Source: an uncultured Bacillota bacterium
GTDB taxonomy: Bacteria > Bacillota_I > Bacilli_A > Erysipelotrichales > Coprobacillaceae
Length of the DNA stretch: 47,322 bases
NCBI GenBank assembly: GCA_949290865.1
Contig: CASETM010000107.1
Span: forward strand, 1-47,322
Reading direction: 5' to 3'
Below, in pieces: positions 24,961 to 33,483 of the stretch. Position 1 is the first letter of the stretch, and each line of letters starts with the position of its first letter. Under the pieces are notes generated by a model. That model did not search any database. It was given only the letters and a program-made list of their open reading frames with translations, and was not told the origin of the DNA. The translations under genes were made by a program, and so were the position numbers.

Positions 24961-26127
24961 ATGTTTGATTTTGATGAAGTAATTGACAGAACCGGAACGA
25001 ACTGTGCCAAGTGGGATTCAATTGAAAGTCAGCATAAACCTCATGGAGTTTTGCCAATGTGGGTTGCTGATATGGATTTTCGTTCACCACAGCCGATTCA
25101 GAACGCGTTGAAAGCAAGAGTAGAACAGGGTGTTTATGGGTATTCTTTTATCGCTGATGAATACTTTGATGCGGTAATCAGCTGGATGGAAAGACGTCAT
25201 GATTTTCTAGTGGAAAAAGAATGGATCGTACCAACACCAGGTGTTGTCAGTGCCATAAAAATATGCGTCAATGCTTTTACGAAAGAAGATGATGCAATCA
25301 TTATTAATAAACCAGTATATTATCCATTTGATTTTTCAATTGAATTGAATCATCGAAAAATTGTTGAAAATCCAATGATTCTGGAAAATGGAAAGTATAA
25401 CATGGATATAGATGCTTTTGAAAAAGCTATCGTTGAAAATAATGTCAAGATGTTTATTCTCTGTAATCCATATAATCCAATTGGGAAGGTGTGGAAGGAA
25501 GAAGAACTGAAAGCAATTGGAGATGTATGTCAAAAGCATCATGTGATCGTCGTCAGTGATGAAATTCATCAGGATTTTGTTTATACAGATCATATTCATT
25601 TACCTTTTTATAATGTCGATCCTGCCTATAAAAATTTTGCAGTTATTTTAACAGCGCCAAGTAAAACATTTAATCTAGCGGGACTACAGACATCGAATAT
25701 TATTATTGCTGATAAGAATTTAAGAGAGAAATATCAGCAGACGATGGAAAGAGTAGGAGTTAATGCCCCTAACTTTTTAGGTGCAATTGCCTGCATGACC
25801 GCATATAATGAATGCGAATTGTGGGTCGATGAACTTGTGGAATATATTTATGATAATTTCATGTATTTTGACGAGTTTCTTAAAACTAATCTGCCTCACA
25901 TCAAACTGATTCAGCCAGAAGGACTGTATCTGGCCTGGGTTGATTTCAGGGAGTGTGGTCTGGATAAAGATGCGTTAGAAAAAAAGATGCTTGAAGAAGC
26001 AGGAATATGGCTGGATGAAGGCTATATTTTTGGAACTGGCGGGGAAGGTTTTGAAAGGTTTAACCTGGCTGTACCACGTTCTGTTCTGGAAGATGCCTGT
26101 CAAAGGCTGCTGAAAGCATTTCAATAA
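24961..26127 (+). CDS. MalY/PatB family PLP-dependent aminotransferase / C-S lyase
   Basis: The protein has 388 residues, a fold-type I enzyme. The opening FDEVIDRTGTNCAKWD, followed by LPMWVADMDFRSP, is the MalY/PatB signature. NPYNPIGKVW and SDEIHQDF follow, and the PLP lysine is Lys235 in APSKTFNLAGLQTS. Such enzymes cleave cystathionine or cysteine (beta-lyase), giving homocysteine or sulfide. AAAGGAAG precedes the ATG. No maltose genes are near, so a role in sulfur amino-acid metabolism is more likely than MalT control. Confidence 0.91.
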   Translation: MFDFDEVIDRTGTNCAKWDSIESQHKPHGVLPMWVADMDFRSPQPIQNALKARVEQGVYGYSFIADEYFDAVISWMERRHDFLVEKEWIVPTPGVVSAIKICVNAFTKEDDAIIINKPVYYPFDFSIELNHRKIVENPMILENGKYNMDIDAFEKAIVENNVKMFILCNPYNPIGKVWKEEELKAIGDVCQKHHVIVVSDEIHQDFVYTDHIHLPFYNVDPAYKNFAVILTAPSKTFNLAGLQTSNIIIADKNLREKYQQTMERVGVNAPNFLGAIACMTAYNECELWVDELVEYIYDNFMYFDEFLKTNLPHIKLIQPEGLYLAWVDFRECGLDKDALEKKMLEEAGIWLDEGYIFGTGGEGFERFNLAVPRSVLEDACQRLLKAFQ

Positions 26128-26159
26128 AAACAGGGGACCTAAATAGGTTCCCTGTTTTA
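26128..26159. terminator. Terminator after the MalY-like gene
   Basis: AAAACAGGG-G-ACCT and AGGT-T-CCCTGTTTT pair around AAAT. Symmetric A and T tracts make it usable from both sides, including the convergent pseudogene. Confidence 0.85.
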
Positions 26160-27073
26160 GATGACACCGTTGTTTTTTTCTTCTAGCACCTTGACCATAT
26201 GATAGAGAATCTCGTTGACAGGTGTAGCAATATGATATTTTTTACCCATTTTGATAACTTCCAGGGCAAACATATCAACTTCTGTTTGTCTTTTGGCGTG
26301 GATATCCTGAACCATCGAACAGTTGTTATGATATGGAATTGTGTTTAAGATGGCTTGTTGTCTGTCAATCCATTCTTGTTTGATGTTTATTCCTTTGGCC
26401 TTGGCAATCAAATACACTTCATTCCCAGCTTTTTCTCTCAGAAAACTGGCGTGATCACTGGCATTCCAGGCGCCAAAGGGGATATCCAGAATGGCACTAA
26501 CCTGGTTTTCACCGACATTGCACATAAATTTAAACCATTTTTCGGCTAACATATCTTCAAGAATCTTATGTCTGATCCCAGTTTTGGTAAACATATCATG
26601 AATTTCCTAAACATCTTCACTGACAGTTGGGTTTTGCGGATGACCAAAATAGTAACATCCTTGATCTTTATAATGAATATGGCCGTTTTCGTTCATGGCT
26701 GCAATACGTGTAAGGCCATAAATGATTTTTTCTTTGCCATATACCTGTGCCAGTTTCTCCTCGGCGGATATGCCATTTAGAAAAGGAATGATCCTGGTGC
26801 CGTCATCGACAAAACTGCAGATATCTTCAATAGCCTGATCTAACTGATTGTATTTTGTACAGAACATGATGAGATCCAGTTTTTTTTGCTGTGGGGAGTT
26901 ATGGTGGTGAAATGATGAAGCTGGTTATTGATTAGAATACCTTTTTGAATTCTTTCTTTTCTTTTGCCTTCGGCAATAAGAAAGAAATGATCCTGATAAC
27001 AGTTGTTAAAAGCAATGGCCAGTGGTGCTCCAATGGCACCTAGACCAATGAGACCAATATTGTTTGTTTTCAT
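26157..27073 (-). pseudogene. panE: Ketopantoate reductase (PanE/ApbA), broken by frameshift and stop
   Basis: Three pieces in order rebuild a full-length 2-dehydropantoate 2-reductase. The N-terminal piece holds the NADP fold (NIGLIGLGAIGAPLA). The middle contains PFLNGISAEEKLAQVYG and the C-terminal piece the helical domain with EKWFKFMCNVGENQVSAI. An A8 run (26880-26887) causes the frame change: with seven A the sequence reads KKLDLIMFCTKYNQL as expected. A TAG at 26607-26609 then interrupts the restored frame after NPTVSEDV. Either event alone would inactivate it, and the two together make simple sequencing error unlikely. PanE makes pantoate for coenzyme A, so the cell may import pantothenate or use another enzyme. 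Confidence 0.85.
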
Positions 27074-27114
27074 ATGAATACCTCCATTTTTATTATATCA
27101 AAGTATCAAACGTA

Positions 27115-27129
27115 ATAAAACGTTATCGA
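27115..27129 (+). promoter_or_regulatory. Weak cre-like site (possible CcpA operator)
   Basis: ATAAAACGTTATCGA matches 13 of 15 cre positions (WTGNAANCGNWNNCW). It lies about 20 bases upstream of a TATAAT at 27148-27153. Confidence 0.35.
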
Positions 27130-27159
27130 TTTAATAAAATATTGATATATAATGCTTTC

Positions 27160-27275
27160 ACAGTTTCTGGTTGCTAACGTTTTAAATATTACAGTTTTTA
27201 TATTGTTCTCCACACGATGTAATTTTAAATAAAAGAGATGGAGCTTTACCAAAGTTGTAACGCTTCCTTTTTTTG
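27160..27275 (+). ncRNA. Candidate small RNA or attenuated leader upstream of fba
   Basis: A -10-like TATAAT at 27148-27153 is followed, after about 115 bases without an open frame, by a terminator-like hairpin GGAGCTTTAC / GTAACGCTTCC (27240-27267, one bulge and one mismatch) and seven T. A transcript of about 115 bases would end before the fba promoter. No known RNA family is recognised, and no expression evidence exists here. Confidence 0.3.
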
Positions 27276-27303
27276 TGAAAGTATGAAAGCGGTATCCTAT
27301 AAT
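27272..27303 (+). promoter_or_regulatory. fba promoter with overlapping cre site
   Basis: TATAAT at 27298-27303 is a full -10, with a TTTGTG-like -35 near 27272. Directly between them, ATGAAAGCGGTATCC (27283-27297) matches 14 of 15 positions of the cre consensus bound by CcpA. CcpA control of aldolase is inferred from the site position. A second possible start, with TATATA near 27340, lies closer to the gene. Confidence 0.6.
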
Positions 27304-27390
27304 TTCGAGGTGTTTTTATATAAAAAGTGTGGAAATTATATATAAAAAATAGTAAAATTAAAAAAGAAAAAGAGAAAAGGAGATTTTTTT

Positions 27391-28257
27391 ATGGGATTAG
27401 TATCAGCAACAGAAATGTTAAAAAAAGCAAAAGCAGGTCACTATGCTGTTGGACAATTCAATATCAACAACTTAGAATGGACTAAATCAATTTTATTGAC
27501 TGCTGAAGAATTAAAAGCACCAGTTATTTTAGGAGTATCTGAAGGAGCTGCTAAATATATGACTGGATTCAAAACTGTATCTGCTATGGTTAGCGCAATG
27601 GTTGATTCTTTAGGGATCACTGTACCAGTAGCATTACATTTAGACCATGGATCATATGATGGAGCAAAAGCAGCATTAGCAGCAGGATTCTCTTCAATCA
27701 TGTTTGATGGTTCTCATTATGGAATCGAAGAAAACATTGAAAAAACAAAAGAAATCGTAGAATTATGTCACTCAAAAGGTGTTTCAGTTGAAGCTGAAGT
27801 TGGTTCTATCGGTGGTGAAGAAGATGGTGTTGTTGGCGCAGGAGAAGTTGCAGATCCTAAAGAATGTAAAATGATTGCAGATTTAGGTGTTGATTTCTTG
27901 GCAGCAGGTATCGGAAATATTCATGGTAAATATCCAGCAAACTGGAAAGGTTTAGATTTTGATGCTTTAGCAGCAATCCAGGAAGAAACAGGAATCTTAC
28001 CATTAGTATTACATGGTGGAACTGGAATTCCAGAAGATATGATCAAAAAAGCTATCAACTTAGGTGTATCAAAAATTAACGTTAACACTGAATGTCAATT
28101 ATATTTCCAAGAAGCTACAAGAAAATACATTGAAGCTGGAAAAGACTTAGAAGGTAAAGGATTCGATCCACGTAAATTATTGGCACCAGGTGCTGAAGCA
28201 ATTAAACAATGTGTTAAAGAAAAAATGGAAATCTTTGGATGCATCGGAAAAGCATAA
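27391..28257 (+). CDS. fba: Class II fructose-1,6-bisphosphate aldolase
   Basis: The protein has 288 residues. The zinc and catalytic residues are in the HLDHGSYDGAKAAL stretch (Asp85, His86), with GFSSIMFDGSH, EAEVGSIGGEEDG, GIGNIHGKYP and LHGGTGIPE following in the normal order. It splits fructose bisphosphate to DHAP and glyceraldehyde phosphate in glycolysis. A strong AAAAGGAG precedes the ATG. Codon choice is strongly biased (TTA for Leu, GCA/GCT for Ala, AAA for Lys), unlike most neighbours, as expected of a highly expressed gene. The gene is monocistronic between its promoter and a perfect terminator. Confidence 0.96.
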   Translation: MGLVSATEMLKKAKAGHYAVGQFNINNLEWTKSILLTAEELKAPVILGVSEGAAKYMTGFKTVSAMVSAMVDSLGITVPVALHLDHGSYDGAKAALAAGFSSIMFDGSHYGIEENIEKTKEIVELCHSKGVSVEAEVGSIGGEEDGVVGAGEVADPKECKMIADLGVDFLAAGIGNIHGKYPANWKGLDFDALAAIQEETGILPLVLHGGTGIPEDMIKKAINLGVSKINVNTECQLYFQEATRKYIEAGKDLEGKGFDPRKLLAPGAEAIKQCVKEKMEIFGCIGKA

Positions 28258-28270
28258 TAAGATAATAATC

Positions 28271-28296
28271 AGGGACTCTAATTAGAGTCCCTTTTT
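28271..28296 (+). terminator. Terminator of fba
   Basis: A perfect palindrome GGGACTCTAATTAGAGTCCC is followed by TTTTT. Confidence 0.92.
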
Positions 28297-28533
28297 CTTG
28301 TTTGTGATATAATAAAAATAAGAAGGGAAGCAAGAGATAAATATATTGACTGATATGACTTTTGTTCTTTTATGGTGATTGCTGTTGTTTCAGCAGCTAT
28401 CAATTATAGGGACCGGGCAGTTGCTTCAACAGTATATTTTTTTGCTGTAATGAGAAATATTCAGCTGATTATATATATCTGTTGTTTCGATGGTTGTAAT
28501 TTTAATAAGTGTTGAAAGGAAGGAGGAGCAGAG

Positions 28534-28845
28534 ATGAATTATTGTTCAAGGTGTTTTCATGTTTTTGAACAGGATCAATGTCCCGTTTGTCGTAACCGCA
28601 AGATAAGAAAAGTTACTGAAGAGGATCTTTGCTTTTTAATTGAAAAACAGCTGATCTGGACAGAAATTATTAAACAGACATTAGAAGAACATGAGATCCC
28701 CTATCAATGCCGTGGGGATAAAGGTGCTGGTTTGGCAATAAAGATGGGACCATATTTGGAAAATTATGAATTTTGTGTGCCTTACTGCTATTTAGAAAAA
28801 GCCAGAATACTGATGAATAAAATATTTCCTGATGATATATCTTAA
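28534..28845 (+). CDS. Zinc-ribbon protein with DUF2007-like domain
   Basis: The protein has 103 residues. The first 20 contain two Cys pairs (YCSRC, QCPVC), a zinc ribbon. The rest, with LIEKQLIWTEIIKQTLEEH, resembles the DUF2007 fold, thought to sense or bind ligands, though its role is unknown. AAGGAGGAG precedes the ATG. It lies 130 bases before murA on the same strand. The 276 bases before it hold a 47-codon frame from 28372 without a ribosome site, which I do not call. Confidence 0.8.
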   Translation: MNYCSRCFHVFEQDQCPVCRNRKIRKVTEEDLCFLIEKQLIWTEIIKQTLEEHEIPYQCRGDKGAGLAIKMGPYLENYEFCVPYCYLEKARILMNKIFPDDIS

Positions 28846-28974
28846 TAATAAGCAGAAAAATCATAATATCACACGATTTATTTTCTTTTGGAATGAGAGG
28901 ATAAGAAGTTGTTTTTTTGAATTATTTATAATATAGTATAAGATGTAAAAATACATGGAAATGGGGATAAGAGG

Positions 28975-30240
28975 ATGAAAGAAATCATAGCTATTGAAGG
29001 TGGACATAAATTAAATGGAACAGTTGAAATTTCAGGAGCAAAGAATGCGACTGTTGCATTAATTCCAGCCATTATTTTATCTGATAGTCCTGTTACGATA
29101 TATGGAGTTCCAGAAATCAGCGATGTCGATGCACTTGCTGTTTTACTGAAAGAATTAAACTGTACGGTACTTAGAAGCAACGATGGACTGATCGTTGATC
29201 CGACATATATGGAAAATGTACCATTGGTATCAGATGCCGTTGATAAGTTAAGGGCGTCTTACTATCTGATGGGAGCGTTATTGGGAAAATGCAAGAAAGT
29301 CATTATGAAAGCACCGGGAGGATGCTTTCTGGGGCCAAGACCGATAGATCTGCATATTAAAGGATTTGAAGCTTTGGGTGCAAAGGTGGAATTTAAAGAT
29401 GGAGCGCATATCATTACGGCTGACAGACTGATTGGAACAAAGATTTATCTGGATTTTGCGTCTGTTGGAGCAACCATCAATATCATACTGGCAGCTGTCA
29501 AAGCAGAAGGAAAGACAATCATTGAAAATGCGGCCAAGGAGCCGGAAATCATCGATGTGGTCAATCTATTGACCAAAATGGGAGCGAAAATTCGTGGTGC
29601 CGGAACCGATACGATAACAATTGAAGGAGTGGAACATCTTAAGGGATGCTATCATGAAATCATTCCTGACAGAATCGAAGCAGGAACATTTCTGATCATG
29701 GCAGCAGCGGCAGGAGAACGTGTGATCATTCAAAATATCATTCCGCAACATTTGGAATCGTTGATATCAAAACTTAAAGAAATAGGGATCAAAATGGAAA
29801 TGGTCGGAGACAGTATTATTGTTTATGGAGATCAGAAATATTTCAAACCGGTAGATGTCAGAACACAGGTGTATCCTGGATTTGCGACTGATCTGCAGCA
29901 GCCTTTAACAACGCTGCTGACCCAGGCGGAAGGACAGTCACAGATTGTTGAAACGATCTATCCGGAAAGATTCAGACACTGTGCACAGCTCAATAAAATG
30001 GGAGCCAACATCGAACTGGAAGAATCAATGTGCTATATCAATGGCAAGACACCGTTAAAAGGAGCTGATGTTGAAGCAACCGATCTACGTTGCGGTGCAG
30101 CCCTGCTGATTGCGGGACTGATTGCTGAAGGAATCACCAGAATCAGCAATGTCTATCATATTGATCGTGGCTATGCTAATATTGATCAGAAGCTTATATC
30201 TTTAGGTGCGGTAATCAGACGTATGAAGGTTGAAGATTAA
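28975..30240 (+). CDS. murA: UDP-N-acetylglucosamine 1-carboxyvinyltransferase
   Basis: The protein has 421 residues, the standard length. Lys22 in GAKNATVAL and the catalytic Cys117 in [14 protein letters not shown] are present, so the enzyme is expected to be fosfomycin-sensitive. DRIEAGTFL and [12 protein letters not shown] follow as in MurA/MurZ. It transfers enolpyruvate to UDP-GlcNAc in the first step of peptidoglycan synthesis. The ribosome site GGGGATAAGAGG is close to the ATG. Which of the two Gram-positive paralogues it is cannot be told without the genome. Confidence 0.95.
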   Translation: MKEIIAIEGGHKLNGTVEISGAKNATVALIPAIILSDSPVTIYGVPEISDVDALAVLLKELNCTVLRSNDGLIVDPTYMENVPLVSDAVDKLRASYYLMGALLGKCKKVIMKAPGGCFLGPRPIDLHIKGFEALGAKVEFKDGAHIITADRLIGTKIYLDFASVGATINIILAAVKAEGKTIIENAAKEPEIIDVVNLLTKMGAKIRGAGTDTITIEGVEHLKGCYHEIIPDRIEAGTFLIMAAAAGERVIIQNIIPQHLESLISKLKEIGIKMEMVGDSIIVYGDQKYFKPVDVRTQVYPGFATDLQQPLTTLLTQAEGQSQIVETIYPERFRHCAQLNKMGANIELEESMCYINGKTPLKGADVEATDLRCGAALLIAGLIAEGITRISNVYHIDRGYANIDQKLISLGAVIRRMKVED

Positions 30241-30246
30241 AATAAA

Positions 30247-30290
30247 AAAACTTACAGCATTTACTGTTAAAGGCTGTAGGTTTTTTTGAT
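30247..30290 (+). terminator. Terminator of murA
   Basis: AACTTACAGC and GCTGTAGGTT pair with G-T allowance around a 14-base loop, followed by TTTTTT. Confidence 0.8.
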
Positions 30291-30302
30291 AGAGGTGGTA
30301 AT

Positions 30303-30902
30303 ATGAAAGTTATGGTTGTTTATTGTCATCCCAGTCATAACAGTTTTACATATCAGGTCAAAGAACATTTTGTCAAAGGATTGAAAGATGCTGGCCATCA
30401 GGTAGAAGTGGCTGATCTTTATAGAGATGAATTTCAAAGTGATATCACTGAAAATGAGTATTTAAGAGAAGCATTTTATGATGAATCAAAAGATATTCCT
30501 GAAGATGTTGTGAAGTATCAAAAAATGATCGAACGCAATGATGCGATTGTTTTTATTTATCCGGTTTTCTGGAGCGAAGCACCAGCAAAACTGGTGGGCT
30601 GGTTTCAAAGAGTCTGGACCTACGGCTTTGCCTATGGTCAAAAGACTATGAAAACGCTGACCAAATCATTGTTTCTGGTGACGATGGGCGGCGATGCCAA
30701 AGAACCGTTAAGACAGCGCCAGATTGCAGCAATGAAAGAGGTCATGACTGGTGATCGTATGGCCGCGCGGTCGCAGGAACATGAGTTTATTGTCTACGAT
30801 AGAATGAGTCGTGATTACCCTGAACGCGAAGAGAAACTGGCTTTATTTTTAGAAGATGCCTATTTAAGAGGAAAAGAATTTGAAATGAAAAAAAGGGGTT
30901 GA
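30303..30902 (+). CDS. NAD(P)H-dependent flavodoxin-fold oxidoreductase (NQO1/KefF-like)
   Basis: The protein has 199 residues. It opens with MKVMVVYCHPSHNSFT, the FMN-binding lead of the family, and has YPVFWSEAPAKLVGWFQRVW and FAYG near the middle. Members are two-electron quinone reductases, some controlling potassium efflux. GAGGTGG precedes the ATG. The end of the gene carries the -35 of the rpmE promoter. No partner potassium antiporter is visible. Confidence 0.89.
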   Translation: MKVMVVYCHPSHNSFTYQVKEHFVKGLKDAGHQVEVADLYRDEFQSDITENEYLREAFYDESKDIPEDVVKYQKMIERNDAIVFIYPVFWSEAPAKLVGWFQRVWTYGFAYGQKTMKTLTKSLFLVTMGGDAKEPLRQRQIAAMKEVMTGDRMAARSQEHEFIVYDRMSRDYPEREEKLALFLEDAYLRGKEFEMKKRG

Positions 30903-30927
30903 ATTCGTCAATATTTAATGCTATTAT
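30899..30927 (+). promoter_or_regulatory. rpmE promoter
   Basis: TTGAAT at 30899-30904 and TATTAT at 30922-30927 have a 17-base spacer. The -35 overlaps the stop of the upstream oxidoreductase gene. Confidence 0.7.
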
Positions 30928-30933
30928 GTTATA

Positions 30934-30983
30934 GCAACTTACTTTGTAGTGAAGAAAGTCTACAAGGCGGAAGGAGAGAGATT
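30934..30983 (+). promoter_or_regulatory. Possible L31 leader
   Basis: The short leader before rpmE contains CTTTGTAG and CTACAAGG, which pair (one G-T) around TGAAGAAAGT directly before the GGAAGGAGAG ribosome site. Autoregulatory L31 leaders are known in Bacillota; this one is proposed only on position and hairpin. Confidence 0.45.
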
Positions 30984-31187
30984 ATGAAAAAAGGAATTCA
31001 TCCAAATTACAAAAAAGTAAAAGTTATTTGTACATCATGCGGTGCTGAATTCGAAAGCGGTTCTGTATTAGATGAAATTCGTGTTGATACTTGTTCAAAC
31101 TGTCATCCATTCTATACAGGAAAACAAAGATTCGCCAGTGCAGATGGACGTGTTGAAAAATTCAATAAAAAATATGGATTTAAATAA
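30984..31187 (+). CDS. rpmE: Ribosomal protein L31 (zinc-binding form)
   Basis: The protein has 67 residues: MKKGIHPNY start, [23 protein letters not shown] and a basic end. The two Cys pairs are those of the zinc-containing (C+) form of L31. GGAGAGAG precedes ATG 30984; the frame can be read further upstream but that part lies in the leader. The gene is followed by a terminator. The presence of the C+ form suggests zinc-replete expression, with any C- paralogue elsewhere. Confidence 0.95.
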   Translation: MKKGIHPNYKKVKVICTSCGAEFESGSVLDEIRVDTCSNCHPFYTGKQRFASADGRVEKFNKKYGFK

Positions 31188-31213
31188 AATGAGTACAATG
31201 TACTCATTTTTGT
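31187..31213 (+). terminator. Terminator of rpmE
   Basis: AAAATGAGTAC and GTACTCATTTT pair around AAT and run into TTGTTTT. Confidence 0.85.
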
Positions 31214-31229
31214 TTTAAGGAGTGAAAAT

Positions 31230-31979
31230 ATGGAATATCATGTTTTGGCTAGTGGATCTAAAGGAAACAGTATTTTTGTTTATGATGAAGGAAATGGAAT
31301 TCTGATTGACTGTGGTATTAGCAGGAAACAGCTTTTATATAAGATGAAGCAGGTGGGATTTACTGAAAAGCATATTGATCATGTACTACTGACGCATGAT
31401 CATTATGATCATAATAAAAATATTGCTATTTTTGATAAGCAAATTGTTTACTGCGGAAAAGGATGTATTAAAGATATAGATCACAGTCATGAGTTTGTTG
31501 ATTATCAGACGATTCAGTTAGATCATTTTCAAATTACACCTTTGCCAGTTTCTCACGATGCCACATCCCCTTTTGCGTTTGTGATTGCAGGAAAGTATGA
31601 AAAACTTCTCTATATGACTGATACAGGTTATGTCAGTCAGAAAAACCTGGATTATATGAAAAATCTTGATTATTATATTTTTGAAAGCAATCATGATGTT
31701 GAGATGCTGATGGCTACTAAACGACCATTGTTTTTAAAGAATAGGATCTACGGGGATAAAGGTCATCTTAATAATGAATACAGTGCCAATGTTATGGCAA
31801 GTGTCATAGGTGATAAGACTAAGGAAATCTGTCTTGCACATTTATCACAAGAGGCCAATACTAAAGATAAAGCGTTGGAAACTTATTTCAAGGTCTTTGA
31901 GGAAAGACAGATTGATTTTGATAATATTAAAGTTGCCAGTCAGGTCGATATTGTTTCAGGAGGACACTATGAAGATTAA
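31230..31979 (+). CDS. walJ: MBL-fold metallo-hydrolase, WalJ/YycJ family
   Basis: The protein has 249 residues. The metal-binding motif is THDHYDH (HxHxDH), with later His residues in SHDA and GHLNNEYSA. YycJ/WalJ proteins belong to the walRK regulon neighbourhood and are tied to cell-wall and DNA-replication control; a 5'-exonuclease activity has been reported for this family. Here it is linked directly to rlmH by an 11-base overlap, the same order as in Bacillus, but the walRK genes are not in the window. AAGGAGTG precedes the ATG. Confidence 0.88.
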   Translation: MEYHVLASGSKGNSIFVYDEGNGILIDCGISRKQLLYKMKQVGFTEKHIDHVLLTHDHYDHNKNIAIFDKQIVYCGKGCIKDIDHSHEFVDYQTIQLDHFQITPLPVSHDATSPFAFVIAGKYEKLLYMTDTGYVSQKNLDYMKNLDYYIFESNHDVEMLMATKRPLFLKNRIYGDKGHLNNEYSANVMASVIGDKTKEICLAHLSQEANTKDKALETYFKVFEERQIDFDNIKVASQVDIVSGGHYED

Positions 31980-32448
31980 AATTATTTCTGTTGGAAAACT
32001 GAAAGAAAAGTATCTTGTGGCCGGGATTAAGGAATATGAAAAAAGATTAGGTGGCTACTGTAAAGTGGAAATGATTGAGGTGGCTGATGAATCGATTCCT
32101 GAGCGGATCAGTGCAAATACAGAAATACAGATCAAAGATAAAGAGGCAAAAAGGATATTAGCTAAAGTAAAAAATGGTGAGTATGTTATCGTACTTGATT
32201 TGCATGGTCAGCAGCTCGACAGCGTTGAGTTTTCTCGACATCTGGAAACCTGTATGCTTCAAGGAAAAAGCACAATTGATTTTGTGATTGGAGGGTCTTT
32301 GGGTTTAGGAAATGATTTGGTTAACAGAGCAGATTTTCGCTTATGTTTTTCAAAAATGACTTTTCCTCATCAGCTGATGAAACTGATTTTGATGGAACAG
32401 GTTTATAGATGTTTTAAAATCATGAAAAACGAAACGTATCATAAATAG
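31969..32448 (+). CDS. rlmH: 23S rRNA (pseudouridine1915-N3)-methyltransferase
   Basis: The protein has 159 residues, the full RlmH length. It starts MKIKIISVGKLKEKY, has VIVLDLHGQQLDS, the SPOUT knot residues FVIGGSLGLG, and ends in FPHQLMKLILMEQVYRCFKIM. It methylates pseudouridine 1915 of 23S rRNA. ATG 31969 lies inside the walJ 3' end behind AGGAGG; a longer in-frame reading upstream is not supported. Confidence 0.95.
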   Translation: MKIKIISVGKLKEKYLVAGIKEYEKRLGGYCKVEMIEVADESIPERISANTEIQIKDKEAKRILAKVKNGEYVIVLDLHGQQLDSVEFSRHLETCMLQGKSTIDFVIGGSLGLGNDLVNRADFRLCFSKMTFPHQLMKLILMEQVYRCFKIMKNETYHK

Positions 32449-32540
32449 ATGTAGAAACAGGGGATAAAATCATTGTTTTTATTGATAGGCATGTTGTAGA
32501 ATATCAGGTTAAGACGATTTTAGTGAATGTTTATAGTGTA
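32448..32540 (+). pseudogene. Possible small gene remnant behind rlmH
   Basis: A 31-codon open stretch reads DVETGDKIIVFIDRHVVEYQ and onward without a start codon, then TAG at 32541. It faintly recalls the beta-strand pattern of sortase-like or beta-barrel domains. It may only be chance; the 237 bases from 32449 to 32685 otherwise contain nothing I recognise. Confidence 0.2.
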
Positions 32541-32685
32541 TAGAAGTTAATGAGTTTGTTGGGAGTGTTTTTATCTTTTGGGAAAGGGAAAACCGATTCT
32601 TTATTATAAACTGTTCATGAATGTGAAAATAATGATTAATTCTCTTACTGTTTATGGTAATATAAAAGAAACAGGAGGAGATATT

Positions 32686-32967
32686 ATGGAAGTGCTATTA
32701 ATTGTTGGTTTGTTTGTTGCTTCATCACTGTCATTGAATTTTCTGGTTGGTGGAAAAACGAAATCAGCAGGAGCTATGAATATTGTTAATTTGTGTTTGA
32801 CGGTTGCTGTTGCTTATCAGTTTGACCAGGTAAAAAATATTATTTGGCTGTTTGTCTGTGCGGCAGTTATTGTTGTTGCGTTTTTTGTGTTAAAATTCTA
32901 TATAAATAGAAAACGAAAGAATAAAAATATTATTGATGCAGAATTGATAGAAGAAAAGGATGATTAA
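32686..32967 (+). CDS. Small two-helix membrane protein of unknown function
   Basis: The protein has 93 residues with hydrophobic segments at about 3-22 and 45-70, then a basic stretch (NRKRKNKN) and an acidic tail (LIEEKDD), so the C-terminus faces the cytosol. CAGGAGGAGAT precedes ATG 32686; the longer frame from 32578 is unlikely. It is next to the cyclophilin gene with ATGATTAAG spacing and likely co-transcribed. I do not recognise it. Confidence 0.75.
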   Translation: MEVLLIVGLFVASSLSLNFLVGGKTKSAGAMNIVNLCLTVAVAYQFDQVKNIIWLFVCAAVIVVAFFVLKFYINRKRKNKNIIDAELIEEKDD

Positions 32968-32968
32968 G

Positions 32969-33457
32969 ATGGAAAAGATTTTAATTGCGATAGAAATGGA
33001 AAATGGAGATGTTATGAAAGGAGAACTGTATCCTGAAATTGCACCAATAACCGTAGAGAATTTTGTAAAGCTGATTGATCAGGATTTTTTTGCAGGACTG
33101 ATCTTTCATAGAGTTATTCCAGGATTTATGATCCAGGGTGGTGGATATGATAGAAATCTGAATGAAAAAAGAACTGTGGCAATTAAAGGAGAATTTAATA
33201 GTAATGGGATTCATAATGATCTCAAGCATACAGAGGGAGTACTGTCAATGGCCAGAACAATGGTTAAAGACTCAGCTTCATCACAGTTTTTTATCATGCA
33301 TAAAGATGCACCGCACCTTGATGGGGAATATGCGGCGTTTGGAAAAATTACAGAAGGCCTGGATGTTGTTGACAGAATTGCCAATGTAGCGACAAATTTT
33401 CAGGATATGCCTTTAGAACCGGTAGTTATTAAAACAATCAGGAGGATTGAACAGTAA
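32969..33457 (+). CDS. Cyclophilin-type peptidyl-prolyl isomerase
   Basis: The protein has 162 residues. FHRVIPGFMIQGG contains the active-site Arg and Gln, followed by SSQFFIMH and LDGEYAAFGKI, the regular cyclophilin sites. It lacks a signal peptide, so it acts in the cytosol. ATG 32969 follows AAAGGATG; an ATG at 32960 has no room for a ribosome site. Its stop codon lies within a terminator-like hairpin. Confidence 0.93.
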   Translation: MEKILIAIEMENGDVMKGELYPEIAPITVENFVKLIDQDFFAGLIFHRVIPGFMIQGGGYDRNLNEKRTVAIKGEFNSNGIHNDLKHTEGVLSMARTMVKDSASSQFFIMHKDAPHLDGEYAAFGKITEGLDVVDRIANVATNFQDMPLEPVVIKTIRRIEQ

Positions 33458-33476
33458 ACGTTTGTTTACTGTTTCT
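33450..33476 (+). terminator. Hairpin at the end of the cyclophilin gene
   Basis: AACAGTAAAC and GTTTACTGTT pair perfectly around GTTT and are followed by TCTTAG. It holds the stop codon and ends eleven bases before the next start codon. Confidence 0.65.
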
Positions 33477-33483
33477 TAGTGTT

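Noticed and set aside
26607-26609. Read-through or special decoding of the TAG in panE
   Set aside because: The A8 frameshift further upstream also breaks the gene, and no pyrrolysine or suppressor signals are seen. A pseudogene is simpler.
28372-28515. 47-codon frame before the zinc-ribbon gene
   Set aside because: It reads partly hydrophobic, but has no ribosome site and no homology I can name. It is too weak to call.
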